Of a stretch of DNA of 33,242 nt, positions 1-8,757 are shown one piece after another; the first letter of the stretch is position 1; every line of letters starts with the position of its first letter. The position numbers and the translations under genes are program-made. The notes below the pieces were generated by a model. The model saw nothing but the letters and a program-made list of their open reading frames with translations, was not told the DNA's origin and searched no databases. Source of the DNA: an uncultured Puniceicoccaceae bacterium (lineage in GTDB: Bacteria > Verrucomicrobiota > Verrucomicrobiia > Opitutales > Coraliomargaritaceae). Location of the stretch: assembly GCA_905479975.1 (NCBI GenBank), contig CAJQOS010000002.1, forward strand, positions 1 through 33,242, written 5' to 3'.

Positions 1-592
1 TACGCATTTTACCCTAAAATCGCGGCTGAGGCGTAGAATCGCGTCAGGAACAACGAGGTAATGTCAAAATGAACGGGGTGTATGTTTTTTCAAAAAACAC
101 CGCCGTCAGAAACGCCCCCTGGTGGGACAAGCTCTACGTAGGAACAATCCCGACAAACGACTCAGCTTCATACAGATGCGCAACACACACGGAACTCGTT
201 AAATGCAGCCTGCGATACTGGTGCGCATCAAGATTTGTGAAAATACAGGTTCCGCAAATGGGAGCAGGATGCTCCCTCTACTCTCGATGAACAGCACGAC
301 GCATTTCTCACACCGCGTAAAACGCTACGCGCACGCGGCTTTGCTCGGCGCGGAGACACGGAGGCTTTTCCAACGCACAGCCCCCCCCCCCGTCTCACGA
401 CGGAGGCCACGCTTTCACAAAGTCGGATCTCCATAGCGCAGAACCCTAGCTTCGTGGCTCCGTGTGAAAATCTGCATTGCCATAGCCATTCCACACAGAG
501 AAACAGCACGACACGACACTGAGCCTTATCAGGCTAAACTAAATGACCTTTAAACTTGAAATACTGCAACACGAATGCAGATTATCTAGTTT
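1..592. other. Repeat-bearing non-coding stretch
   Basis: No open frame here resembles a protein I recognise; frames at 69-290 (+), 203-436 (+) and 228-509 (-) overlap one another and show no domain. Visible structure: a short hairpin at 260-276 (GGGAGC / GCTCCC around AGGAT), a 26-base palindrome at 313-338, and a run of 11 C at 381-391. The palindrome belongs to the same family as those in the integrase remnant near 31700-32750. This is best read as a decayed or repeat-colonised spacer. A short gene cannot be fully excluded. Confidence 0.5.
313..338 (+). repeat. 26-base palindromic element, single copy
   Basis: It begins CCGCGTAAAA and ends CACGCGG, with an inner CGC-TA-CGCG core, and can fold on itself. 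Its reverse complement is identical over all 26 bases to 31747-31772, which lies inside the integrase reading frame 31 kb away. It is the only copy of this family seen outside the right end of the window. Confidence 0.85.
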
Positions 593-1714
593 ATGTTGAA
601 TCGAGAGCATTACAAAGCGCAACTCGTCGAAGCACTCCACCACAATCCTGTCGTGGCATTAATCGGAGCGCGTCAGATCGGAAAAACCACTCTCGCCCGC
701 GAGCTGTTGAGCGAACATGCAGCGACCTATTTCGATTTGGAGGATCCAACTGTCGCCGCCTTAATGGAGAACCCAATGACTGCGCTCAGCAGCCTGAAAG
801 GTCTGGTCGTGATCGACGAAGCGCAGCGAGCGCCGGAGATTTTCCCCACACTACGCGTGCTGGCCGACCGTAGCGGTGCAGACACGCGCTTCCTCATCCT
901 CGGCAGCGCATCTCCGTCGCTCACACGCCAAGCCTCCGAGTCCTTGGCCGGACGCATCGCCATCATCGAGATGCATGGCCTATCAATCAAAGAGGCCAAC
1001 ACTGACTCGCCCGACAAGCTTTGGCTGCGCGGCGGCTTCCCCCGCGCCTTTCTGGCGGAGAGCGATCTCGCCAGCTTTCGTTGGCGGACTGACTTTATAC
1101 GCACTTTCCTAGAACAAGACCTCTCCAACCTCGGCTTCGGCATGGCACCTGCCAAGATGCGTCGCTTCTGGACGATGCTGGCACACTACAACGGCCAAGT
1201 CTGGAATGCCAGCGAAGTGGCGGCATCCATGGGGATCGCCCCCAATTCATCGAAAAACTACCTCGATGCACTCGAACAAACCTTTATGGTGCGCCAACTC
1301 CTACCATGGCACGCCAACGTCAAAAAGCGCCTCGTCAAGACGCCCAAGCTCTACTTCCGCGACAGCGGCCTCTACCATGCCTTGCTGCATATCGAGAACC
1401 AACAGCAACTCTTCACCCACCCAAAGCTTGGATCCTCTTGGGAAGCCTTTGCTTTAGAGCAAGTATTGACCGCGCTACAGACTCGCGACGCCTATTTCTA
1501 CGCCGCCCACAGCGGAATGGAACTCGATCTCTATTTACCGAACCGAGGCAACCTTGGCATTGAATTCAAGCGCCAAGACGCTCCGAAAATCACCCGCTCG
1601 ATGCGCGAGGCAATCAAAGACCTAAGCCTAAAAGAACTCTGGATCATTTATCCCGGCAACCGCGAATACGAGTTGGAAAAAGGGATTTGGGCGAAGCCGT
1701 TAAGCACTATTTAA
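593..1714 (+). CDS. AAA-family ATPase with DUF4143 domain
   Basis: This 373-residue protein has the architecture of the widespread prokaryotic AAA_14/DUF4143 ATPases. The N-terminal P-loop is at about residues 25-33 (GARQIGKTT), the Walker B motif LVVIDE at 71-76, and a sensor-like LILGSAS at 101-107. The C-terminal half matches DUF4143 and carries D312 and E324-x-K326 in a nuclease-like (PD-(D/E)XK-type) arrangement. Such proteins are predicted NTP hydrolases, often on mobile or accessory DNA; their substrate is generally unknown. The ATG at 593 starts shortly before the P-loop, as usual for the family. The next gene begins 6 bases after the stop, so the two may be co-transcribed. No toxin, antitoxin or other partner was recognised. 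Family assignment is confident; the role is not. Confidence 0.87.
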   Translation: MLNREHYKAQLVEALHHNPVVALIGARQIGKTTLARELLSEHAATYFDLEDPTVAALMENPMTALSSLKGLVVIDEAQRAPEIFPTLRVLADRSGADTRFLILGSASPSLTRQASESLAGRIAIIEMHGLSIKEANTDSPDKLWLRGGFPRAFLAESDLASFRWRTDFIRTFLEQDLSNLGFGMAPAKMRRFWTMLAHYNGQVWNASEVAASMGIAPNSSKNYLDALEQTFMVRQLLPWHANVKKRLVKTPKLYFRDSGLYHALLHIENQQQLFTHPKLGSSWEAFALEQVLTALQTRDAYFYAAHSGMELDLYLPNRGNLGIEFKRQDAPKITRSMREAIKDLSLKELWIIYPGNREYELEKGIWAKPLSTI

Positions 1715-1719
1715 GAGCG

Positions 1720-2583
1720 ATGAGATCTCCTTACACCAACACCACACGCAAAGGCGGCAAGCCCACCAAGCTCCAGAAGCTAGTTAAGCTGACGGTCTAT
1801 TTGGGCGCTATCAGCATATCACTCGCCGCTATCGCGACCATCGTGTCCTTCATTCGCTCGGAGGATGATACCGCGACCAAAATCACACTCCCCCACGGCC
1901 CCCTCAGCGAGCTCACCCACATTGAAGCATTTACGCAGGCCTACCTGTCGGTGAACTGCAACGCGGCACTACTCGCAAACACGCAGACCATCCGCGTGAC
2001 AGGGCACATGGTCAACGGCGACAATCGCCAAGCCTTTTCTCTGATCAAAAAGCGCCCCGACCGGATGCTATTCACCATCGACCGCGGCTCGCATGACATG
2101 ACCTTCGGCGTGAGCGGCGGCACCGTTTGGCGGCGTATCCGCGCACCGCAACACGAGGATCTCTTCGCGCTGATCGAGGGGAAAGAAGCCGAGGCATGGT
2201 TGGGGCAGCGACGCTTCTTCGACCGGATCATCAGCGCCACTCAAGGCGAGGGCAGTCTCACCGCAATCGAGATCGCAGACTGGAAAAGTGCCGACTGCCT
2301 GAAGATCAGGACACTGGACACCGAAGGTGCAGCCGTCGATATACTGGTCGATCCACAAACGATGTATCCCATCGCTGAATTAGAGACAATGACGGACGGA
2401 ACCCTCAAGCAGACCGTGTTTAGTGATTACCGCGATGTCGGTGGCATGCCGCTCCCCTTTAAAATGGAATCCTCCCAAAACGGCGAAGCGAAAAGCCGCA
2501 TTATTTTGGACGCAGCCGCACTCAATACCGGCGTGCTCTCGAAACTCTTTGATGTGCCAGAGTCGCTGCTAGACAACGAATGA
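1720..2583 (+). CDS. Membrane-anchored LolA-like protein, unknown function
   Basis: This protein has 287 residues from the ATG at 1720. A TTG 33 bases upstream is in frame but overlaps the previous gene, so I prefer the ATG. The N-terminus is basic and followed by one membrane segment at about residues 19-42 (LVKLTVYLGAISISLAAIA region), so the rest should lie outside the cytoplasm. The remainder looks like beta-rich LolA/outer-membrane-lipoprotein-sorting folds (DUF2092-like), with a late segment on conversion of a measured quantity (PQTMYPIAELE, then VGGMPLPFKM). That similarity is from pattern memory and is moderate. It may be co-transcribed with the upstream ATPase. No specific function can be assigned. 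Confidence 0.72.
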   Translation: MRSPYTNTTRKGGKPTKLQKLVKLTVYLGAISISLAAIATIVSFIRSEDDTATKITLPHGPLSELTHIEAFTQAYLSVNCNAALLANTQTIRVTGHMVNGDNRQAFSLIKKRPDRMLFTIDRGSHDMTFGVSGGTVWRRIRAPQHEDLFALIEGKEAEAWLGQRRFFDRIISATQGEGSLTAIEIADWKSADCLKIRTLDTEGAAVDILVDPQTMYPIAELETMTDGTLKQTVFSDYRDVGGMPLPFKMESSQNGEAKSRIILDAAALNTGVLSKLFDVPESLLDNE

Positions 2584-2722
2584 GGCCCAGACAAGCCCCT
2601 CACAAACGCTTCAACTGATACCACAAGACGCCACCTACTACGCTCTTCGAGCGACGCAAGACGCAACGGGCAATCCGAAGATCGCACATCCCAGCATTAG
2701 AAATTCTTATCGATGGTCCTGT

Positions 2723-2737
2723 TTAGAATAATTCCAA
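2723..2737. promoter_or_regulatory. PerR-box-like site 1
   Basis: TTAGAATAATTCCAA matches the Bacillus PerR box (TTATAATNATTATAA) at 11 of 14 defined positions. It lies 115 bases before the preferred start of the Fur/PerR-type gene. On its own it would be weak, but it shares its TTAGAAT half with a better site downstream. Confidence 0.45.
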
Positions 2738-2798
2738 TTAGACTTGCCATCGGCACTTTTCCGACTTTCTTGCTACTCAGTCTCATTACTATTGCGAT

Positions 2799-2813
2799 TT
2801 AGAATCATTATCA
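2799..2813. promoter_or_regulatory. PerR/Fur-box-like site 2
   Basis: TTAGAATCATTATCA matches the PerR box consensus at 12 of 14 defined positions. It is followed by ATAATGAG, giving an extended AT-rich imperfect repeat like Fur-family operators. It lies 39-53 bases upstream of the ATG at 2852, a position suited to autoregulation. That function is inferred, not shown. Confidence 0.6.
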
Positions 2814-2851
2814 ATAATGAGACCACACTTTCGACGATCTACCCACTATAC

Positions 2852-3295
2852 ATGCAACTTTCACCACAATATAAAGAGCTTCTCGACGATGCTCTGGAGC
2901 GCAGCGGCCAGCGCTCGACCAAGCAGCGCGAGCATGTCTTCGCCCTACTGCTGGAGAAGCGTGATCACCCGACCGCAGACGAAGTCTATGCCCGCGCCCG
3001 CGCAGGCATGCCCTCGATCTCGCTGGCCACGGTGTATAACTGCCTCGAAACGCTCACCGAAACCAGCCTCATCCGGCAGGTCAACTTCGAACGCGAGCCG
3101 ACCCGCTACTGCCCAAATCTGACGCAACACGCCCACTTCTATTGCCGTGAAAGCGGTGAGATCATCGATGTCGAACTATCCGACCAACTCGTCGGACAGC
3201 TCATGGCCGCACTTCCCGAAGGATTCTCTGCCGAGCATATCGACATCGCCTACGACGGTAGCTGTGGCAAGTGCCACGACGAATTGAAAAGCTGA
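2852..3295 (+). CDS. Fur/PerR-family transcriptional regulator
   Basis: This is a metal-responsive winged-helix repressor of 147 residues from the ATG at 2852. An upstream in-frame start would add 36 residues that run through the operator-like sites, so I rejected it. The helix-turn-helix region is at about 20-75 ([10 protein letters not shown], then HPTADEVY, then [12 protein letters not shown]). Dimer and metal region: H93, H95, C98, D106, and C138-x2-C141 near the C-terminus. Oddities: the first zinc CxxC is C98-x2-S101, so one of the four usual structural zinc cysteines is missing. C87 sits where PerR/Fur proteins usually carry an acidic metal ligand (TRYC versus SRFD). It precedes the suf genes by 91 bases in the same orientation, suggesting it senses iron or peroxide and controls Fe-S assembly. 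Fur, PerR or another subclass cannot be settled by eye. Confidence 0.9.
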   Translation: MQLSPQYKELLDDALERSGQRSTKQREHVFALLLEKRDHPTADEVYARARAGMPSISLATVYNCLETLTETSLIRQVNFEREPTRYCPNLTQHAHFYCRESGEIIDVELSDQLVGQLMAALPEGFSAEHIDIAYDGSCGKCHDELKS

Positions 3296-3330
3296 CGAAA
3301 GTCTGCCGCAGATGGCGAAGCAAATACTGA

Positions 3331-3386
3331 AAATCAGAAACACTGAAACTTTTAACCAACCACTTAAACTCGAAAATTAAAACACC
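3331..3386 (+). repeat. Heptad-periodic array before sufC
   Basis: Eight consecutive 7-base units fill the space up to the sufC ATG. The loose consensus is AAANNNN (for example AAATCAG, AAACTCG, AAACACC); two middle units deviate. No Shine-Dalgarno sequence is present. Similar arrays with other heptamers precede the next three genes. Confidence 0.7.
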
Positions 3387-4148
3387 ATGAACACGCTCGA
3401 AATCAAAAATCTTAATGTCTCCATCGATGGTCAAGCCATCCTCAAAGACTTCAACCTCACCATCCCGAAGGGCGAAGTGCACGCACTCATGGGTCCCAAC
3501 GGCACCGGTAAAAGCACGCTAGCAAAGGTCATGGCCGGCCACGAAGACTACACTGTCGAAGGCGGCGAAATCCTCCTCGACGGCGTCAACATTCTCGGCG
3601 AAGCACCCGACGAAATCGCAAAAGCAGGCCTGTTCCTCGCATTCCAATACCCACTCGAAATTCCTGGCGTCAGCATCGCCAACTTCATCCGCGCCGCTCG
3701 CCAAGCACGTCTCCCCGAAGGCGAAGACATCAACGCTGTTGAGTATTACAAAGAGCTCTACGCCAAGATGGATGCGCTCAAAATGGATCGTAAGTTCACT
3801 GCACGTTCCCTCAACGAAGGTTTCTCAGGCGGCGAAAAGAAGCGCTGCGAAATCCTGCAAATGTCGATGCTCGATCCGAAGTATTGCGTAATGGATGAGA
3901 CCGACTCTGGCCTCGATATCGATGCCCTCAAGGTCGTGTCCGAAGGTGTCAACCTGATGCGCGCCGAAGACCGCTCCTTCCTCGTGATCACTCACTACCA
4001 ACGCCTGCTCGACTACATCGTGCCAGACGTCGTGCACGTCATGTATGACGGCCGTATCGTCCACAGCGGCGACGCCGAACTTGCCAAAGAGCTCGAATCC
4101 AAGGGCTACGACTGGGTCAAAGAAGCATTCGTCACTGCAACTGCGTAA
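3387..4148 (+). CDS. sufC: Fe-S cluster assembly ATPase SufC
   Basis: This cytoplasmic ABC-type ATPase (253 residues, normal length) works with SufB and SufD to assemble iron-sulfur clusters. The Walker A motif is at 36-44 (GPNGTGKST), the Q-loop Q87 (FQYP), and the ABC signature FSGGEKKR at 147-154. The SufC-type Walker B is [12 protein letters not shown] at 168-179 with catalytic E171, and the H-loop histidine lies in VITHYQ. The DSGLD motif and the KKRCEILQM stretch are typical of SufC rather than transport ABC proteins. It begins the sufC-sufB-sufD-sufT run, probably one operon with the Fur-type gene upstream. No sufS or sufE/sufU appears in the window, so the cysteine desulfurase must be elsewhere. 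Confidence 0.97.
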   Translation: MNTLEIKNLNVSIDGQAILKDFNLTIPKGEVHALMGPNGTGKSTLAKVMAGHEDYTVEGGEILLDGVNILGEAPDEIAKAGLFLAFQYPLEIPGVSIANFIRAARQARLPEGEDINAVEYYKELYAKMDALKMDRKFTARSLNEGFSGGEKKRCEILQMSMLDPKYCVMDETDSGLDIDALKVVSEGVNLMRAEDRSFLVITHYQRLLDYIVPDVVHVMYDGRIVHSGDAELAKELESKGYDWVKEAFVTATA

Positions 4149-4153
4149 TCGCG

Positions 4154-4195
4154 AGCCCTTCGCCATTACCAATTAGCTATTAACCATTAATTTAT
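4154..4195 (+). repeat. Heptad-periodic array before sufB
   Basis: Six 7-base units of the type NNCYATT (for example CGCCATT, AGCTATT, AACCATT) run directly into the sufB ATG. A similar CCAATTAG-type stretch precedes the nnrS-like gene near 28878. Confidence 0.7.
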
Positions 4196-5620
4196 ATGTC
4201 TGATACAGATACAGAAATTCAAGACGAAGCCATCAACGTCGATACCGAGAAAGGGAACTTCAAGTATCCTGAAAACTACGAGTTCGATGCGGGCGTAGGC
4301 CTCACCGAGGACACCGTCAAATACATCTCCAACGTCAAAGACGAAGATCAATGGATCCTCGACTTCCGCCTCAAAGCACTCGAAATCTTCAAGAAGAAGC
4401 CGATGCCAACCAAGTGGGCAGACAAGGACCTCGAGAACATCCACTTTGACGAAATTCGCTACTATCTGTCCAAAGGTCAGCAGCCTGCTCGCACATGGGA
4501 CGAAGTGCCCGACGACGTGAAGGAAACCTTCGAGCGCCTCGGCATCCCCGAGCAAGAGCGTAAGTTCCTTGCTGGTGTCGAAGCACAGTTCGACTCCGAG
4601 GCGTCCTACTCCCGCATGAAGGAAGACCTTGAAAAAGAAGGTGTCATCTTCGTCGGTTCGACTGAAGGCCTCATGAAATATCCGGAAATTTTCAAGCCCT
4701 ACTTCGGTAAGGTCATCCCGACTTCGGACAACAAATTCTCTGCTCTGAACAGCGCGACCTTCTCCGGCGGTAGTTTCATCTACGTGCCGAAGGGTGTGAA
4801 GCTCAAGCAGCCGCTCCAAGCTTACTTCCGTATCAACGCGGAAAACTTCGGCCAATTCGAGCGCACGCTCATCATCGCCGACGAAGGCGCTGAGATCACA
4901 TACATGGAGGGCTGCACCGCGCCGAAGTTTGAAACCACGACACTGCACAGCGCCGTGGTGGAGCTGGTCGCCCTCAAGGGTGCCAAGATTCAATACATCA
5001 CCGTGCAGAACTGGTCTTCCAACGTCTTCAACCTCGTCACCAAGCGTGGCATGGCCGACGAAGGTGCCGAAGTGAAATGGATCGATTGCAACATCGGCTC
5101 ACGCCTCACAATGAAGTATCCGGGCGTCGTCCTAAAGGGCAAAGGCGCCCGTGGCGAAGTGCTCTCCATCGCACTTGCCAACGACGGCCAACACCAAGAC
5201 ACCGGCGCAAAAATGATGCACCTCGCGGACAACACCACGAGTAACATCATCTCCAAGTCGATCTCGATCGGCAAAGGACGCTCCACTTACCGCGGTCAGG
5301 TGCACATGCCAAAGCACCTCAAGAATTGTAAGAACAATACCGAGTGTGACGCATTGCTGATCAATACCAACAGCCGCACCGACACGTATCCTGCGATCAC
5401 CACGCGTGGCGAGAACAACACCGTGCAGCACGAAGCCAGCGTCTCCAAAGTCAGCGCCGAGCAGATCTTCTACATGATGCAACGCGGCCTCAACGAAGGC
5501 GAAGCCATGAGCCTCGCAGTCAATGGATTCGTCAATGAACTGATGAAAGCCTTCCCGATGGAATACTCCGTCGAGCTCAAGCGCCTCATCGATATGGAAA
5601 TGGAAGGCAGCGTCGGGTAA
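4196..5620 (+). CDS. sufB: Fe-S cluster scaffold protein SufB
   Basis: SufB is the scaffold subunit of the SufBC2D complex, on which the nascent cluster is built. At 474 residues it has normal length. The C-terminal SufBD beta-helix shows family stretches such as [35 protein letters not shown]-type sequence, and [13 protein letters not shown] with C384 in the position of the conserved scaffold cysteine. It ends with the amphipathic [16 protein letters not shown] helix shared with SufD. The ATG at 4196 follows sufC by 47 bases occupied by a heptad array. The N-terminal acidic segment is longer than the catalytic core requires but is common in this family. Assignment is secure. Confidence 0.97.
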   Translation: MSDTDTEIQDEAINVDTEKGNFKYPENYEFDAGVGLTEDTVKYISNVKDEDQWILDFRLKALEIFKKKPMPTKWADKDLENIHFDEIRYYLSKGQQPARTWDEVPDDVKETFERLGIPEQERKFLAGVEAQFDSEASYSRMKEDLEKEGVIFVGSTEGLMKYPEIFKPYFGKVIPTSDNKFSALNSATFSGGSFIYVPKGVKLKQPLQAYFRINAENFGQFERTLIIADEGAEITYMEGCTAPKFETTTLHSAVVELVALKGAKIQYITVQNWSSNVFNLVTKRGMADEGAEVKWIDCNIGSRLTMKYPGVVLKGKGARGEVLSIALANDGQHQDTGAKMMHLADNTTSNIISKSISIGKGRSTYRGQVHMPKHLKNCKNNTECDALLINTNSRTDTYPAITTRGENNTVQHEASVSKVSAEQIFYMMQRGLNEGEAMSLAVNGFVNELMKAFPMEYSVELKRLIDMEMEGSVG

Positions 5621-5621
5621 A

Positions 5622-5663
5622 CCGACGAACGTCCAACATTGAACGCTCAACTTTGAACATCAA
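5622..5663 (+). repeat. Heptad-periodic array before sufD
   Basis: Six 7-base units fill the whole spacer up to the sufD ATG, with consensus ACNTYSA or, in another phase, GAACNTY (for example ACATTGA, ACGCTCA, ACTTTGA). The same GAACRTY word family recurs before tgt and ribH, 9 kb away. Confidence 0.75.
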
Positions 5664-6965
5664 ATGAATACCACTTTGGAACAACCAACAGATACCATTT
5701 CTGCCAACGAACCTGCATGGCTCACCACCCTTCGCAACGAAGGCAAGGCCCAGTTCGACATCCTTCCGGCTCCCACCGCGCGCGACGAACGCTGGCGCTT
5801 TGCCTCAGTCGGCAAGCTCAGCATCGACGGCTTTGCTCCGGCGGCTGCTCCTAGCGCTGACAAGCTCGCAGCGTTCGTCAAACGCTCAAACCTGGTCAGC
5901 GACCGCGCCGGGCAACTCGTCTATGCAGACGATGCGCAGGCACAGTTCGAAGGCATTAGCGAAGAACTCGCAGCAAAGGGCGTCATCTACCTGCCCGTGC
6001 TCGACGCCGTCGCACAGCACCCGGAATTGATGGAGAAATATTTCCTCAAGGAATCCACAGAGTTGGGTTCAGAGAAATACTTCGGCCTGCACGCGCAACT
6101 GGTCAAAGCAGGTTCGATCCTGTTCGTCCCCAAGGGCGTCGAGATCGAGAAGCCGTTTGTCAATTACTACTGGACCAGCGGTGAAAAGGCTGCCGTGTTC
6201 CCGCACACATTGATCATCGCCGAGGCAAATGCCAAAGCATCCGTGGTGGATATCTTCTTCTCTGAGACAGAAGAGAACGAAGCAATGAACATCTCGGTCT
6301 CCAACATCCATGCAGCCAGCGGCGCGAATATCTTCCGCAAAGTCGTGCAGGACTGGAACGAGAAGACCGTCTCCTTCCAGCTCGACACCACCGTTGCCGA
6401 CCGCGACACACGCGTGAAAAACCTTGCCGTCAACATCGGCGCTCAGCGTGCTCGCTTTGAGAATCAAACACGCATCGATGGCCCCGGCGCAGACGTGAAG
6501 ATGTATTCACTCACCGTCGCCGAAGAGTCTCAAGAGTTTGACCAACGCACCTTCCAGACGCACAACGCCGGCAACGCCGTGTCCGACCTGCTCTACAAGA
6601 ATGCACTGCTCGACAATGCACGCACCATCTTCTCCGGCTTGATCAAGGTCGCAGAAAATGCGCAGCAAACCGACGCGTATCAAACCAACCGCAACTTGCT
6701 CCTCGACCCAACCGCCGAGGCCAACGCACTTCCCGGCCTAGAGATCCTAGCCAACGATGTGAAGTGCTCGCACGGTGCGACCACAGGTAACGTCGATTCG
6801 GAAGAGCTCTTCTACATGATGCAGCGCGGTATCGCCAAACGCGACGCCATGAAGCTCATGGTCTTCGGCTTCTTCGAAGAAGTCATCGAGAAGGTCGACA
6901 GCGACGAGCTCGCCGACAACCTCCGCGAACTCATCCGCAACAAATTCGAATCTAAAATTCACTAA
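5664..6965 (+). CDS. sufD: Fe-S cluster assembly protein SufD
   Basis: SufD is the non-scaffold partner of SufB in the SufBC2D complex and is linked to iron acquisition during assembly. It has 433 residues. A helical N-terminal domain (about 1-120) is followed by the SufBD beta-helix, with the family stretch [20 protein letters not shown]. The C-terminal part contains C368 and H370 in KCSHGATTG, matching the conserved Cys/His pair at the SufB-SufD interface, then [17 protein letters not shown]. It follows sufB by 43 bases of heptad array. Assignment is secure. Confidence 0.96.
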   Translation: MNTTLEQPTDTISANEPAWLTTLRNEGKAQFDILPAPTARDERWRFASVGKLSIDGFAPAAAPSADKLAAFVKRSNLVSDRAGQLVYADDAQAQFEGISEELAAKGVIYLPVLDAVAQHPELMEKYFLKESTELGSEKYFGLHAQLVKAGSILFVPKGVEIEKPFVNYYWTSGEKAAVFPHTLIIAEANAKASVVDIFFSETEENEAMNISVSNIHAASGANIFRKVVQDWNEKTVSFQLDTTVADRDTRVKNLAVNIGAQRARFENQTRIDGPGADVKMYSLTVAEESQEFDQRTFQTHNAGNAVSDLLYKNALLDNARTIFSGLIKVAENAQQTDAYQTNRNLLLDPTAEANALPGLEILANDVKCSHGATTGNVDSEELFYMMQRGIAKRDAMKLMVFGFFEEVIEKVDSDELADNLRELIRNKFESKIH

Positions 6966-6971
6966 AATGAG

Positions 6972-7041
6972 TTAGCCGGTTTTCAGTTAGCCAGTTTTCG
7001 GTTATCTCCTAATTCGTAATTCGTAATTCCTAATTCTCAAA
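6972..7041 (+). repeat. Heptad-periodic array before sufT
   Basis: About ten 7-base units lie between sufD and sufT. The distal half alternates GTTAGCC-like and GTTTTCA-like units (a 15-base near-repeat). The proximal half is a clear run of TCGTAAT/TCCTAAT units, two of them identical. It ends at the sufT ATG. Confidence 0.8.
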
Positions 7042-7587
7042 ATGGACGATCAAGTAACACTCACTCGCGAAGTTGAAGTCACACTCATCCCGCAAGGCAC
7101 ACCGATGTCCTTGCCCGAGGGCGAGACAGTCACCATCACGCACCGCCTCGGCGGCAACTTCACCGTCATGACGCACAACGGCATGTTCCGCATCACAGGC
7201 GCCAATGCCGATGCCCTCGGCGAAGAAGTGGCGCAAGCGGCTCCAGACGCTGCCACCGAAGCGCATGAAGGCCCGCTCGGCCAAGCACCTCTATGGGAAG
7301 CCCTCAAGTCCGTGTTCGACCCCGAGATCCCGGTCAACATCGTCGATCTCGGCCTGGTTTACTCGCTGGAGATACACGAGCGCGAAGAAGGCGGCAATAA
7401 GATCACCATGGACATGACGCTCACCGCCCCCGGTTGCGGCATGGGGCCAGCGATTGCGGAAGATGCCAAAATGCGCCTCGAGACGGTCGCAGGCGTCAAC
7501 GAAGCCGAAGTCGAGATCGTCTGGGATCCACCTTGGAACCAAGATATGATCACCGAAGAAGGCAAAATGGTGCTCGGATTGATCTAG
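7042..7587 (+). CDS. sufT: SufT-like Fe-S maturation protein (DUF59/MIP18)
   Basis: This 181-residue protein has a C-terminal MIP18/DUF59 domain (about 82-175). The domain shows [20 protein letters not shown] with D93-P-E95, and [11 protein letters not shown] with C132, a conserved cysteine of the family. The N-terminal 80 residues form the extension typical of SufT, found at the end of suf operons, rather than of the minimal PaaD-like proteins. SufT homologues aid maturation or carriage of Fe-S clusters, especially when demand is high. It is the last gene of the suf block and is followed 27 bases later by a strong terminator hairpin. Gene symbol assigned from architecture and position. Confidence 0.9.
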   Translation: MDDQVTLTREVEVTLIPQGTPMSLPEGETVTITHRLGGNFTVMTHNGMFRITGANADALGEEVAQAAPDAATEAHEGPLGQAPLWEALKSVFDPEIPVNIVDLGLVYSLEIHEREEGGNKITMDMTLTAPGCGMGPAIAEDAKMRLETVAGVNEAEVEIVWDPPWNQDMITEEGKMVLGLI

Positions 7588-7610
7588 ACAAGAATTAGTC
7601 GAACTTTCAA

Positions 7611-7641
7611 AAAGCGGAACGTGCAAGCGTTCCGTTTTTTT
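7611..7641 (+). terminator. Rho-independent terminator after the suf operon
   Basis: A perfect 7-base stem (CGGAACG at 7615-7621, CGTTCCG at 7628-7634) with a 6-base loop is followed by seven T. It lies 24 bases after the sufT stop and likely ends the suf transcript. Confidence 0.92.
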
Positions 7642-7665
7642 GTAGAATCTCGCCGCTTCGCTCTG

Positions 7666-7824
7666 CCTGACCTGAGCTTGCCCGTGGTGAGCTTTGTCGA
7701 ACTGTCGAAGGTGCCGACGCGTTTCCTCTGAACAGATGTTGAACCGTCAATGGACGGTTATAAACGTTAATATGATCTCAGAGAGCACATGAAACAGCAG
7801 CACTTTCGACAAGCTCAGGTCAGG
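7666..7824. repeat. Inverted REP-like pair
   Basis: CCTGACCTGAGCTTG at 7666-7680 is repeated exactly, inverted, at 7810-7824. Flanking GTCGAA pieces belong to the common CTTCGACAAGCTCAGG-type bacterial palindrome. Between the arms there is a small hairpin at 7742-7759 (AACCGTC / GACGGTT). No gene lies here. The rest of 7642-8066 holds only this element and the AT-rich region before the PEP-CTERM gene. Confidence 0.75.
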
Positions 7825-7942
7825 CGAGCGCCGTTACTACAACACTAGGATTTGTAAGCCAGGAGAAACCTCACGGGCAACAGCCCTGCAACCGCCCGCT
7901 ATTCATCCTCAAATCTCAAAAACGTCACGGAATCGTAACCCA

Positions 7943-7970
7943 TTGACAGTCAGATAGAGATATTTAAAAT
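7943..7970 (+). promoter_or_regulatory. Candidate sigma-70-type promoter
   Basis: TTGACA at 7943-7948 is separated by 16 bases from TAAAAT at 7965-7970, upstream of the PEP-CTERM gene. The long AT-rich leader (about 90 bases) contains a direct repeat. The consensus match is good, but promoter rules for this phylum are not certain. Confidence 0.5.
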
Positions 7971-8034
7971 ATAAAATTCAACTATTGCTAACGTACAATA
8001 TTTCTTCATGTTTGTTTAAAAATATAAAATTCAA
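7966..8034 (+). repeat. 16-base direct repeat in the PEP-CTERM gene leader
   Basis: AAAATATAAAATTCAA occurs at 7966-7981 and again at 8019-8034, with a period of 53 bases. The first copy overlaps the candidate -10 element and the second ends 32 bases before the ATG. It could be a pair of regulator sites or a small duplication. Confidence 0.7.
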
Positions 8035-8066
8035 ACGATAACTCACCTATAAAAGCAAAAATAACT

Positions 8067-8729
8067 ATGAAAATCAAAGAAACACTGTTTGTTATATGCG
8101 CATGCATTGGAACCTCCAGCGCATCTTATGGACAGCTTATTATAACTAGCTTTGTCGATTCGGATCAGACTGGTACACCCAGAGTTTTTGAATTTTTTGT
8201 AACTCAAACGTTTTCAAGTGGTGATCTATCGAATTGGTCACTTCGTAAATCTACAGATAATTTTGCGAGTAACGACGAGTCGGCAGCGACAACTCCCTTC
8301 GATACCATGTTTGGTACAGTAGGAGACTTCATCTACCTCGAGGGTGACGTTGGTGATCTCAACACTATGACTGGTGGTTCGATCACAACCGCGTTTGCTT
8401 CGGCGAGCGGAATTGCGAATGCTCCTAGCGACCGCCACTTTATTTTGCGCGACGGCACGGGCACGACGGTGGATGCCGTGGACAGGGTAAATGGAGCTGG
8501 GTTAGACTTCGGAATATACAGAACCTCGGATAGTTCCGGACCAGACGGATCTACTTTTGTGTCAGGGAACTGGACATCATTTGATACAGATGGCTTAGAA
8601 GGCTCAGCTATTGTCTCATTAGTCAACTCGAACTTTGGCTCTTACGCTGTCCCCGAGCCCAACACCTACGCACTACTATCAGGTATTTGCGCACTCGGCT
8701 TTGTAATGCTTCGTCGCCGTAATCAGTAG
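8067..8729 (+). CDS. PEP-CTERM sorting domain protein
   Basis: This 220-residue exported protein has an N-terminal signal peptide (MKIKETLFVICACIGTSSAS, cleavage near SYG-Q). The C-terminal sorting signal has VPEPNTYALL at about 194-203, a hydrophobic helix, and a terminal basic LRRRNQ. PEP-CTERM proteins are processed by an exosortase and are linked to the envelope or extracellular polysaccharide. The middle region is Ser/Thr/Asp/Gly-rich, beta-type and acidic; it resembles lamin-tail-like or hypothetical PEP-CTERM domains, but I cannot assign a fold. No exosortase is in the window. The gene stands alone between repeats, has its own candidate promoter and terminator, and is less GC-rich than its neighbours. 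Confidence 0.9.
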   Translation: MKIKETLFVICACIGTSSASYGQLIITSFVDSDQTGTPRVFEFFVTQTFSSGDLSNWSLRKSTDNFASNDESAATTPFDTMFGTVGDFIYLEGDVGDLNTMTGGSITTAFASASGIANAPSDRHFILRDGTGTTVDAVDRVNGAGLDFGIYRTSDSSGPDGSTFVSGNWTSFDTDGLEGSAIVSLVNSNFGSYAVPEPNTYALLSGICALGFVMLRRRNQ

Positions 8730-8757
8730 TCGTAGCGAGCACATACTTTTAAGCAAC

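Noticed and set aside
228-509. 93-residue minus-strand open frame at the left end
   Set aside because: It overlaps other frames, crosses a palindrome and a poly-C run, and shows no recognisable domain.
3331-7041. CRISPR array
   Set aside because: The periodic arrays have 7-base degenerate units without spacers; no 23-50-base direct repeats with unique spacers and no cas genes are present.
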